A stretch of 64,000 nt of DNA from G963669295 sp963669295. Lineage in GTDB: Bacteria; Bacteroidota; Bacteroidia; Flavobacteriales_D; CALLUQ01. The position numbers and the translations under genes are program-made. This document shows, piece after piece, positions 9,389 to 16,324 of this stretch. Position 1 is the stretch's first letter. Each line of letters starts with the position of its first letter. Below the pieces are notes generated by a model. That model was not told the DNA's origin and did no database searches. It worked only from the letters and a program-made list of their open reading frames with translations. The stretch spans positions 5,766,001-5,830,000 of the forward strand of contig OY769938.1 in assembly GCA_963669295.1 (NCBI GenBank), in the 5' to 3' direction.

Positions 9389-9544
9389 ATGAAATCTTTA
9401 AGATTGGATAGCCTTGTAGATCTACAAGGCGGAAATTGCCCATTATTTCCAGGAAATACCAGTAACTCTGCTTTTGGCAATGGATGTTTCAACACCTGTG
9501 CTTTTGCAGCAGCAATGGGAGCCCCTTTTATTTGTATTGAATAA
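9389..9544 (+). CDS. Double-glycine leader peptide precursor 1 (4-Cys, FGNGC type)
   Basis: A 51-residue precursor. The leader MKSLRLDSLVDLQGG (15 residues) ends in GG with leucine at -4, as expected for a C39-peptidase substrate. The 36-residue core begins N-C and has cysteines at 17, 33, 37 and 49 with the motif FGNGCFNTC, ending Cys-Ile-Glu. An alanine-rich hydrophobic patch (AFAAAMGA) follows the third cysteine. It is the close paralog of the next gene. Likely exported and disulfide-bonded; a bacteriocin or signal role is inference. First of six consecutive precursors upstream of a C39 ABC exporter. Confidence 0.85.
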   Translation: MKSLRLDSLVDLQGGNCPLFPGNTSNSAFGNGCFNTCAFAAAMGAPFICIE

Positions 9545-9565
9545 TAACCCCTAAATCATACTTCA

Positions 9566-9730
9566 ATGAAAAACCTCAATTCACAAGCAATGGAATTGAT
9601 TAAGGGTGGTGATTGCCAACTTTTCCCAGGCAATACCGATAATTCGGTATTTGGTAATGGTTGCTTCAACACTTGTTTATTGGCCGCTTCAATGAGCCAA
9701 TCGCCCAATCCATTTGCTTGCACACTGTAA
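9566..9730 (+). CDS. Double-glycine leader peptide precursor 2 (4-Cys, FGNGC type)
   Basis: A 54-residue precursor. Leader MKNLNSQAMELIKGG (15 residues), then a 39-residue core with cysteines at 17, 33, 37 and 52. It shares C-x-LFPGNT-x-NS-x-FGNGCFNTC with precursor 1, with the same first three cysteine positions, and again ends with Cys plus two residues. The core differs mainly after the third cysteine (LLAASMSQSPNPF). It starts 21 nt after the stop of precursor 1, consistent with one transcript and tandem duplication. Confidence 0.85.
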   Translation: MKNLNSQAMELIKGGDCQLFPGNTDNSVFGNGCFNTCLLAASMSQSPNPFACTL

Positions 9731-9766
9731 GACAATCGTTTATTTACTAACGCTAAAAACAATGCT

Positions 9767-9928
9767 ATGAAAACAATTAAAACAACAGCATTGCAAGCAT
9801 TGCAAGGTGGTGTGTGTATCGCTCCACAAAATGCTCAAGGCAACATCTGTCTTCCTTGCGCTGCAATCATTGCAATGGGTAGTGGCCTTGGCCCTGGTGG
9901 TGCCAGCAACCTCATTTGTCCACTTTAA
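9767..9928 (+). CDS. Double-glycine leader peptide precursor 3 (4-Cys, glycine-rich type)
   Basis: A 53-residue precursor with leader MKTIKTTALQALQGG (15 residues) and a 38-residue core. Cysteines are at 17, 28, 31 and 51; the middle pair is CLPC. A glycine-rich hydrophobic half (AIIAMGSGLGPGG) precedes the terminal Cys-Pro-Leu. It pairs with precursor 6: same 11-residue distance from first to second cysteine, a shared GSG-(L)GPG stretch and the same ending of Cys plus two residues. Predicted export by the C39 transporter downstream. Confidence 0.85.
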   Translation: MKTIKTTALQALQGGVCIAPQNAQGNICLPCAAIIAMGSGLGPGGASNLICPL

Positions 9929-9939
9929 CCCAGCACATC

Positions 9940-10125
9940 ATGAAACAGTTAACCACTAACCAATTGGAACAGATTGGTGGTGGCTTGCTATGGCGTTGCA
10001 CCATCGGCAACCAACTTATGTTCATTACATCAGGTATCAATCCTGCTATGAATGGACTGTTGGTAGCTTCTGATGGGCCTGGCAACGTACAATGCGAAGT
10101 CATTTACCGTCCACCAATTGATTGA
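9940..10125 (+). CDS. Double-glycine leader peptide precursor 4 (2-Cys, NGLL type)
   Basis: A 61-residue precursor starting at the ATG of MKQLTTNQLEQIGGG; the frame is open a little upstream through a weak start, but this ATG gives the standard leader length. The core has two cysteines (20 and 52) and the motif WRCTIG, then INPAMNGLLVAS. It pairs with precursor 5 and not with the four-cysteine peptides. The triple glycine leaves the exact cleavage site open by one residue. It starts 11 nt after precursor 3. Confidence 0.8.
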   Translation: MKQLTTNQLEQIGGGLLWRCTIGNQLMFITSGINPAMNGLLVASDGPGNVQCEVIYRPPID

Positions 10126-10136
10126 AACATCAAATC

Positions 10137-10322
10137 ATGACGCAATTAAATCACAACAGCCTGGAAAGGCTACAAGGAGGGAATGTAATTCCTAATGTAA
10201 GTTGGGTATGCGACATCGGAGGTACTACAGTGGTATTGGCATTGAGCGATCCTGCACTTAATGGATTACTCAATGCAACAGGCAATACAGTACATGTAAC
10301 TTGTATTCCAACCACTTTCTAA
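10137..10322 (+). CDS. Double-glycine leader peptide precursor 5 (2-Cys, NGLL type)
   Basis: A 61-residue precursor, leader MTQLNHNSLERLQGG (15 residues). Its core has cysteines at 25 and 56, WVCDIG, and DPALNGLLNATGN, matching precursor 4 in order and spacing (WxCxIG, then PA[ML]NGLL, then one cysteine near the end). An in-frame TTG at 10122 overlaps the end of precursor 4, but the ATG at 10137 fits the family. The gap to precursor 4 is 11 nt. Confidence 0.8.
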   Translation: MTQLNHNSLERLQGGNVIPNVSWVCDIGGTTVVLALSDPALNGLLNATGNTVHVTCIPTTF

Positions 10323-10349
10323 CATTTATTAACCACTAAAAAGTAAATC

Positions 10350-10508
10350 ATGAAAAAAATCAAAAACATGGAGGCTATTAAAGGAGGGGCTTGCATTAGC
10401 CCTGCTGCTCCAGTATTGAACAACTGCCCAGGCTTCTGCATGGCATCACAAATTGTATTTGCCAATACAGGAAGTGGCCCGGGCGACGGAGGTGTTTGTA
10501 TCGTTTAA
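10350..10508 (+). CDS. Double-glycine leader peptide precursor 6 (4-Cys, glycine-rich type)
   Basis: A 52-residue precursor with a shorter leader, MKKIKNMEAIKGG (13 residues), and isoleucine at -4. Core cysteines are at 15, 26, 30 and 50 (CPGFC in the middle), followed by a hydrophobic patch, GSGPGDGG and a terminal Cys-Ile-Val. It is the partner of precursor 3. Last of the six precursors; followed by a 277-nt stretch that ends in a strong terminator. Confidence 0.85.
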   Translation: MKKIKNMEAIKGGACISPAAPVLNNCPGFCMASQIVFANTGSGPGDGGVCIV

Positions 10509-10785
10509 AAGTCAACCAAGAGGTTACACCTTGCCTGTAATGCCTAACATACCAGGAATTGTTGCTTTCCTAATTGAAAGCCTCGTACAGTAAAGCGATG
10601 GGCCTCATGAACGATGATGAGCTTGTATTATCATTGACACTTGATTTTTACAACGGTCTTCAATAAAGACCAATCAATAACATTATCCGGCATTACTTTG
10701 ATCGCTATTCGATAAAAGTATACCAATAAGATTCCTCAGGAGTGTAATGCTCCTGAGGTTCTTTTTTTCACATTAAACGTACACC
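10509..10785 (+). other. Noncoding spacer between peptide precursors and exporter genes
   Basis: No convincing gene. It holds a short hairpin (GGTCTT, 5-nt loop, AAGACC at 10655-10671, no T run) and the strong terminator listed separately. Any promoter for the exporter genes would have to lie here or inside precursor 6; no clear TAnnTTTG box was seen. Confidence 0.5.
10734..10769 (+). terminator. Intrinsic terminator after the peptide genes
   Basis: A perfect 9-bp stem (CCTCAGGAG / CTCCTGAGG) with a 7-nt loop is followed by TTCTTTTTTT. It lies 16 nt before the exporter operon start, so precursor mRNA would be made in excess and the exporter expressed by read-through or from its own promoter. 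Confidence 0.85.
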
Positions 10786-11451
10786 ATGGAGCTGAAGTTA
10801 TCGCGATACAGGCCCTATTTTGATTTGGATAAGCGCCTGTATTTTTTGTTGCTATGTGCTGCCAATATGGTCGCCATTAAAATGAACAATACGCTTATCC
10901 TTACCGACGATATTTACTATCAAACTTATGGCGAGCAAGTAGCCATTGCCAAAATTGAAAGCTTTCTCGATTTGCGCGAAAGAATTAGCTGGTTGGCCTA
11001 TGTGTTTGTGCCTATAATTCTACTCATTAAGATAAGTTTTGTGGCCCTATGCCTCAACATCGGCACCCTATTTAGCAATATTAAGCTGGGGTTCAAACGC
11101 TTGTTTCGCATTGCCCTGGTGGCTGAGCTCATCTTTGTAGTGGCCGGCATTATTCGCATCCTATGGCTTTACTACGTAAAAGAGATCGAAGTATTGCAAG
11201 ATGTTCAATACTTCTACCCCCTTTCAATGATCAACTTCTTTAGTATCGACACCCTCGAATCGTGGTTTATCTATCCTATGGTAACGCTCAACCTCTTTGA
11301 AGTGGCTTACTTCATGGCATTGGGGTTAGGGTTGCATTGGGCCTTGCAAAAACCCTATGGAAAAATGTTGCGAATGGTAATTGGATCGTACGGCATTGGA
11401 CTATTAATTTGGGCATTACTCCTCGTTTTTCTCACCATCAATATCAGTTAA
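10786..11451 (+). CDS. Multi-pass membrane protein of the peptide-export operon
   Basis: A 221-residue protein with about five hydrophobic helices (around 18-30, 70-90, 108-130, 160-182 and 195-218) and a short basic N-terminus. I do not recognise the family with certainty; the overall layout recalls Yip1-type membrane proteins. It is one nucleotide upstream of the thioredoxin-like gene and clearly co-transcribed with the exporter. Candidate roles are self-immunity or an exporter partner (inference from position only). Confidence 0.7.
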   Translation: MELKLSRYRPYFDLDKRLYFLLLCAANMVAIKMNNTLILTDDIYYQTYGEQVAIAKIESFLDLRERISWLAYVFVPIILLIKISFVALCLNIGTLFSNIKLGFKRLFRIALVAELIFVVAGIIRILWLYYVKEIEVLQDVQYFYPLSMINFFSIDTLESWFIYPMVTLNLFEVAYFMALGLGLHWALQKPYGKMLRMVIGSYGIGLLIWALLLVFLTINIS

Positions 11452-11452
11452 C

Positions 11453-11986
11453 ATGAACAAGAAAATAATATTGTTGATTGTATTAGCCGTAGTGATAGGC
11501 GTTGTTGGCTTCCTTACCTACAGCATCATGAATAGCATGCAAGCCAAAGAAAAGTTGGTGCAAACCACGCCTATGCCCGATTTCACCTTTCAAACGCTTG
11601 ACGGCAATAGCTTTGGGAAACAGGAGTTAGCACCTGGCCTCCCAACACTAATCATGCACTTTGATCCGGGATGTGATCATTGCGAATTTGAAGCACAAGA
11701 GCTGGTGCAACACATCGCGCTCTTTAACAATACTCAGGTACTTATGGTCACCGCTTCCGACAAGGAATCTACCGAGCGGTTTGCCGATAATTTTGGCCTA
11801 AAATCGCTACCCGAAATAACTATTTTACTCGATACTGATGAGCAATTTTTCAACGCCTTCGGCTCCATCACTACTCCCTGCTCTTTTGCTTACAATAAAG
11901 ATTTTGAGCTAGTCGAGTACTTTGCAGGAAGCGTTAAGATGGAAGTATTAAGAAAACGCATGGACGGCATCACTGAAAATGAATAA
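11453..11986 (+). CDS. Membrane-anchored thioredoxin-like protein (TlpA/AhpC-TSA fold)
   Basis: A 177-residue protein with one N-terminal transmembrane helix (about 5-25) and a periplasmic thioredoxin fold. The redox site is C74-D-H-C77 in MHFDPGCDHCEFEA; the start of the domain MPDFTFQTLDGNSF and the cis-Pro region (TTPCSF) fit TlpA-like proteins. A CDHC site next to six cysteine-containing precursors suggests disulfide formation or repair in the exported peptides (inference). Its end overlaps the exporter start by 8 nt, so translation is coupled. Confidence 0.85.
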   Translation: MNKKIILLIVLAVVIGVVGFLTYSIMNSMQAKEKLVQTTPMPDFTFQTLDGNSFGKQELAPGLPTLIMHFDPGCDHCEFEAQELVQHIALFNNTQVLMVTASDKESTERFADNFGLKSLPEITILLDTDEQFFNAFGSITTPCSFAYNKDFELVEYFAGSVKMEVLRKRMDGITENE

Positions 11987-14159
11987 AGCGTATAAAAAAG
12001 CATTCATTCGCCAACAAGATCAAAGCGATTGTGGCGTGGCCTGCCTGGCCAGCTTAGTACGTTATTATGGGGGTGAAATGCACCTTGAACGTTTGCGCGA
12101 GCTAAGCGGTACCGACAAACAAGGCACCACCATGTTGGGGCTCTTTCAAGCCGCCAATGCCATTGGCTTTGAAGCAGAAGCATTTGAAGCCGACATTGAA
12201 AACCTGCGCAAAGTAGCACACCCTACCCTTTTGCATGTAATCATCGACAATCAGTTACAGCACTTTGTAATTTGCTACGGTTACAATGCCGGGAAATTCA
12301 TCATTAGCGACCCTGCAAAAGGAGTAACTACCTACAGCGAAGAAGCATTAGAAGCCGTTTGGCAATCGCATGCGCTACTGGTGCTTAAGCCAGTATCCAT
12401 ACAGCAATCGGCCGACATTAAACGCGATAAAAAATACTGGATCAAACAATTGATCAAGGAAGACATCAACATTCTTGGGGTAGCCCTGGTACTGGGTGCT
12501 GTTGTTTCCCTCCTTTCGCTTGCCACAGCCATCTTCTCGCAAAAACTAATCGACGATATTTTACCTGAAGAACACCTGCAAAAGCTATGGGTAGGACTCG
12601 GGTTGTTATTTTTCCTTCTCCTGGTAAAAAGCGGCATTAGCTACATCCGCCAAAGCTTCTTACTGCGACAGGCCAAGGCATTCAACAACCGTATCATTAA
12701 CTACTTCTTTGGCGCGTTAATGTATTTGCCCAAACCCTTTTTCGACAATCGCAAGACCGGAGATCTTGTGGCTCGACTTAATGACACCATCCGCATTCAA
12801 TCAGCCATCAGCTACATCACCACCAATCTTATGATTGATGTGTTGATGATACTGCTTACTGTTACCTTTATTGCATTCTACTCAGGCATGCTTGGCCTTA
12901 TTGCTTTGGCCATACTGCCCTTATACTTTCTCATCGTTTATTGCTTTCATCAAAAGATCGTTAACGGACAGCGTGAAGTGATGGCCGCTTATGCCAAAAA
13001 TGAAAGTAACTATGTAGATACTATACAAGGCATTGGGGCCATCAAAGGAGCCAACAAAGAAGGCCTGTTTGCGCATGTTACCAAAAACGTATACGATTTC
13101 TTTCAATTGAAAATCTATGCACTGGGGCACATTCGCATTCGGTTTAACCTTGTTACTGAAATTGCAGGAACAGTAATCATTGTTTCCATTCTTACATTAA
13201 GTTCCATCATGGTACTCGATGGAGAACAATTAAAACTAGGGCAAATGATGGCAGTAGTACAAATGACAGCCATTTTGCTTCCTTCGGCAGGCAGGCTTGC
13301 CCTCACTAATATACAACTGCAAGAAGCTCGCGTTGCCTTTGATAGAATGTATGAGTTCACCTCCATACTCCCGGAGTACATCCCCGAAGAAGATCAGAAA
13401 AAAGATGCTATTAGTGACTTTCAATCGTTAGAAGTAACAGCACTCTCTTTCAGGTTTCCCGGGCGTAGTCCTTTATTGAAAGGGCTTAACTTTTCGGTAC
13501 AAAAAGGAGAAATGATCACCCTGTTTGGTGAAAGTGGATCGGGCAAAAGCACCACCATGCAAATTCTACAAAAGTTTTACCGCTATGAAGAAGGTGAAAT
13601 TGCCGTAAATGGTCAACCCTGGAACACGTTATCGATGATTGGGTGGCGAAAGATCATTGCGATTGTACCACAACAAGTTAAAATCTTTAACGGCAACCTT
13701 ATCGATAACATTTGCATGGGCACACCGCCTGAAAGCAATGAAGCCATGATGACCTTTTTAACTCAATACGGGTTCGATCAATATTTCCAGCAATTTCCGC
13801 AAGGCTTTGCTACCTTATTGGGAGAAGGAGGTGTTAATATTTCAGGAGGACAACAGCAAGTGGTGGCATTGGCCCGTGCATTGTACCATCAACCCCAACT
13901 ACTGCTGCTTGATGAGGCCACCGCTGCTATGGATAGAAATACCGAAGCATTCGTCATTCGCTTGTTGCATCAAATCAAAAAAGAAATGGGCATCATCACC
14001 ATTAGCCATCGGGTAAAAACAGCGCGCAATTGCGATCGCATTTACGTATTGGAAAATGGCACCATTGTAGCTTCAGGCCCCCATGATAAGTTAATGCAAT
14101 CGAAAAATCTGTACTCCGATACCTGGAACGATTACCTGCCCCAAAACACCAACGCATAA
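11979..14159 (+). CDS. Peptidase-containing ABC exporter (C39 peptidase, membrane domain, ATPase)
   Basis: A 726-residue half-transporter that cleaves double-glycine leaders and exports the core peptide. The C39 domain (about 8-135) has Q12, C18 in QSDCGVAC, H95 and D111. Membrane segments lie at about 155-430. The ATPase has Walker A GESGSGKST near 516, signature SGGQQQ near 622, Walker B LLLDEA near 640 and an H-loop in TISHRV near 672. Length and order match PCAT proteins. No HlyD-type adaptor or outer-membrane channel gene is adjacent, which is unusual for a Gram-negative system. Its natural substrates are the six precursors upstream. Confidence 0.93.
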   Translation: MNKAYKKAFIRQQDQSDCGVACLASLVRYYGGEMHLERLRELSGTDKQGTTMLGLFQAANAIGFEAEAFEADIENLRKVAHPTLLHVIIDNQLQHFVICYGYNAGKFIISDPAKGVTTYSEEALEAVWQSHALLVLKPVSIQQSADIKRDKKYWIKQLIKEDINILGVALVLGAVVSLLSLATAIFSQKLIDDILPEEHLQKLWVGLGLLFFLLLVKSGISYIRQSFLLRQAKAFNNRIINYFFGALMYLPKPFFDNRKTGDLVARLNDTIRIQSAISYITTNLMIDVLMILLTVTFIAFYSGMLGLIALAILPLYFLIVYCFHQKIVNGQREVMAAYAKNESNYVDTIQGIGAIKGANKEGLFAHVTKNVYDFFQLKIYALGHIRIRFNLVTEIAGTVIIVSILTLSSIMVLDGEQLKLGQMMAVVQMTAILLPSAGRLALTNIQLQEARVAFDRMYEFTSILPEYIPEEDQKKDAISDFQSLEVTALSFRFPGRSPLLKGLNFSVQKGEMITLFGESGSGKSTTMQILQKFYRYEEGEIAVNGQPWNTLSMIGWRKIIAIVPQQVKIFNGNLIDNICMGTPPESNEAMMTFLTQYGFDQYFQQFPQGFATLLGEGGVNISGGQQQVVALARALYHQPQLLLLDEATAAMDRNTEAFVIRLLHQIKKEMGIITISHRVKTARNCDRIYVLENGTIVASGPHDKLMQSKNLYSDTWNDYLPQNTNA

Positions 14160-14256
14160 CTTATTGAAATATCAGTAATTCCACCATAGCAAAACACCGT
14201 GAAAAGCACTATCATTGCCTACGAAAAACAATGTACTATTTCTAAAACCTTAAACA

Positions 14257-14622
14257 ATGACAACATTTGAAAAAGTAGCTAAGTTTGGCACCATGATGAT
14301 TGCCGCTTTAGCATTAGTAGTATCTATCAGCTCATTCACCAGCATTGATAATGGTAATGGCAACGAAAATTCACTGATTGGTCGTGCACACAGTGAAGTA
14401 GCTCAATGCCTTGCTGCGGCACAAGTTCCTGGCATGCGCTATGAAGCATCGGTTTCAGTCATCAGCAGCTGCTTTGCTGGTGGTTTCATCAGAACCGTAT
14501 ACTTCTATCAAGTACCTGCACAACCTTGTCACCAGGAGCCCTGTCCTCGTCCTGCTGTACGATTAGTAGCATCTGTTCAATATGGATGCGATGATGACAT
14601 CATCGGTTCTACTTGTTATTAA
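14257..14622 (+). CDS. Secreted cysteine-rich protein (six Cys), unknown function
   Basis: A 121-residue protein with a Sec-type signal (hydrophobic stretch about 11-28), then a mature part with six cysteines at 51, 72, 91, 96, 111 and 120, including PCHQEPCPRP. No family recognised. It follows the exporter by 97 nt and is closed by a terminator, so it may belong to the locus although it has no double-glycine leader. The even cysteine number and position next to a periplasmic thioredoxin-like protein suggest disulfides. Confidence 0.75.
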   Translation: MTTFEKVAKFGTMMIAALALVVSISSFTSIDNGNGNENSLIGRAHSEVAQCLAAAQVPGMRYEASVSVISSCFAGGFIRTVYFYQVPAQPCHQEPCPRPAVRLVASVQYGCDDDIIGSTCY

Positions 14623-14641
14623 AAGTTTAACACAATAGTTC

Positions 14642-14692
14642 AAGCCCTAATGGTCATCCTGAACTTATTTCAGGATCTCATTGGGGCTTTTT
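14642..14692 (+). terminator. Terminator-like hairpin with CATCCTGAAC-type repeat
   Basis: An outer stem (AAGCCCTAATG / CATTGGGGCTT, one mismatch) encloses an inner stem (ATCCTGA / TCAGGAT), followed by a T run. The inner part resembles a short repeat seen downstream of genes in many bacteria. It closes the peptide-export region and faces the convergent gene at 14713. Confidence 0.6.
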
Positions 14693-14712
14693 CATCCCTT
14701 GTCTCCAAAAGC

Positions 14713-15006
14713 TTAATCTGGCACTGTGAGCACTTCAAGCGATCCTTCTTCAAACTGAAAATTACGTTGAATTTCTTCCATCAGATGAGCAAAGGTGATT
14801 CCCGTTACTCTAGGCTCTTCTGCCAGGGGGTCTTTCTTGATGTACCCTACCAGCTTCCCGGTGTGGTAACCAGTAATGCAAATAATTTGAAACACGTACT
14901 CCGGCTCAAAAGTCTCGGCCAGCAGGTAACATTCTGCTTTGGGGGTGTGCGACATATCGAGCGAATCAATTAGCTTAAATTTGGTTCCAGAAAAGTAAAA
15001 CTCCAT
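14713..15006 (-). CDS. Small conserved-looking hypothetical protein
   Basis: A 97-residue protein with ATG start, mixed alpha/beta pattern and no signal peptide. Segments such as FSGTKFKLIDSLDMSHTP and FQIICITGYHTGKLVGYIKK look like a compact beta-sheet domain; the C-terminus is acidic. Codon use and lack of any competing frame support it. No family recognised. It stands alone between the peptide locus terminator and the phosphoribosyltransferase gene. Confidence 0.65.
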   Translation of the reverse strand: MEFYFSGTKFKLIDSLDMSHTPKAECYLLAETFEPEYVFQIICITGYHTGKLVGYIKKDPLAEEPRVTGITFAHLMEEIQRNFQFEEGSLEVLTVPD

Positions 15007-15216
15007 AGTACGATTTGTTGAACAGAACGCCCTTGCTCATAATGCATCATTGAGGCTCCGGCAGTACAAAGACACAATTTAATTCTTTTTCAGTTACAGC
15101 CGTGATTCGTTAACAGGCAACACTTTCTTTTTAGGCATTGCATCATGCCAAAAGTACATGAACAGCCTTACTTTTGCCACGAAAATTAACTACATTTGGG
15201 CAAACATTTACACCTC

Positions 15217-15720
15217 ATGTCTGAAAAAACCCTCATCCTCAACGCCATTGAAATAGAGCAAAAGATCAACCGTATTGCGCATCAAATTCAAGAAAACAAT
15301 TTTGAGGAGAAAAAGGTATTTGTAGTAGGCATTATGGGGCGTGGCTACCAGGTAGCACAACGCATCGTAAAGGTATTGGAACAAGTATCGGACCTTGAGA
15401 TTGAACTGGCAGAAATTTCGATGGATAAAGATACGCCACTGAACTCACGCCCACAGTTGAGCATGGAACACGATACCCTCGCAGATCAGTCGGTATTTTT
15501 GGTAGATGATGTATTGAACTCAGGCAAGACCCTGATGTATGCCGCCAATTTCTTGCTGCATGTGCCCATTCGTAAATTAACTACCATTGTGTTGGTCGAT
15601 CGTCGCCACCGTCGTTTCCCCATCAAAGCCGATTTTGTAGGACTTACCCTATCCACCACATTACACGAACGCATTTCGGTTGAACTGAATGGTGAGGGTG
15701 ATGCTGTTTACTTGAAATAA
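15217..15720 (+). CDS. Phosphoribosyltransferase family protein (PyrR-like)
   Basis: A 167-residue type I phosphoribosyltransferase. The PRPP-binding loop is VFLVDDVLNSGKTL (about 87-100); DRRHRRFPIKADFVG near 129-143 matches the PyrR-type flexible end. Start chosen at the ATG of MSEKTLIL; an upstream in-frame TTG exists, but a TAcaTTTG box at 15191-15198 would lie across it. Possibly a uracil phosphoribosyltransferase or pyr regulator, but no pyr genes are near, so the substrate is open. Its 3' end overlaps the convergent shikimate kinase by 13 nt. Confidence 0.8.
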   Translation: MSEKTLILNAIEIEQKINRIAHQIQENNFEEKKVFVVGIMGRGYQVAQRIVKVLEQVSDLEIELAEISMDKDTPLNSRPQLSMEHDTLADQSVFLVDDVLNSGKTLMYAANFLLHVPIRKLTTIVLVDRRHRRFPIKADFVGLTLSTTLHERISVELNGEGDAVYLK

Positions 15721-16253
15721 TCCTTGCGCAAACGCGCTACAAAAGCATCCAGCTCTACTGCATTCATGCCATGACCATCAATAGTAAGGTGTGCCTGTTC
15801 GTAAAATGGTTCTCGCGTTTGTAAGTGTTCAGCAATAAAGGCATGCAATTCTTCTTCCGATTTTCCAGCAATTAAAGGGCGTTGTGCATTGGCATTGGTT
15901 AACCGCTGCACCAGGCTTGCTACAGGCAGTTGTAAGTAGATGGATAGGCCTTGCTTATTCACAAATTGCACTGCTGCATCGCTGCAAAAGGCACCACCTC
16001 CCAGGGCAATAACCGTATCGACTTGAAACACCATTTGCTGCAAAGCATACGCTTCCGTTCGTCGAAATGCTTCCTCACCCTGCGCAAACAATTCAGCGAT
16101 GGTACGCTGTGTGGTCGTTTCAATGTATTGGTCCAGGTCGATGAATTCCCACCCCAGTTTTTTGGCCAGTTTCTTCCCAAAGGTAGATTTACCGCTCCCC
16201 ATGTACCCTACCAGGTACACATTTGTTCCTACATATCCTTCTGCGTTCACCAC
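15708..16253 (-). CDS. aroK: Shikimate kinase
   Basis: Phosphorylates shikimate at O3 with ATP in chorismate synthesis. The 181 residues contain Walker A GYMGSGKST (about 16-24), the shikimate-binding DLDQYIE (about 39), FRRTEA near 62, LGGGAF near 84, the lid arginine in NAQRPL near 118 and TREPFY near 142, all in family order. Standard length. The aroC gene lies far away at 54-55 kb, so the pathway is dispersed. Confidence 0.92.
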   Translation of the reverse strand: MVNAEGYVGTNVYLVGYMGSGKSTFGKKLAKKLGWEFIDLDQYIETTTQRTIAELFAQGEEAFRRTEAYALQQMVFQVDTVIALGGGAFCSDAAVQFVNKQGLSIYLQLPVASLVQRLTNANAQRPLIAGKSEEELHAFIAEHLQTREPFYEQAHLTIDGHGMNAVELDAFVARLRKDYFK

Positions 16254-16269
16254 TTTTTAACGAATTCAA

Positions 16270-16299
16270 TTTAAAAGTATAGCGGTAAAGTTATCTTTG
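16270..16299 (+). promoter_or_regulatory. Bacteroidota-type promoter for the GNAT-like gene
   Basis: TTTA at 16270-16273, an 18-nt spacer and a perfect TAtcTTTG at 16292-16299, 25 nt before the ATG at 16325. Confidence 0.55.
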
Positions 16300-16324
16300 C
16301 AAAAGCGATTAAACAAGATTTTCT

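Noticed and set aside
9389..9730. Class IIa (pediocin-like) bacteriocin call for precursors 1 and 2 on the basis of FGNGC
   Set aside because: The box is at the middle of the core, not at its N-terminus, the conserved YGNGVxCxxxxC spacing is not met, and the charge pattern differs; only a loose resemblance.
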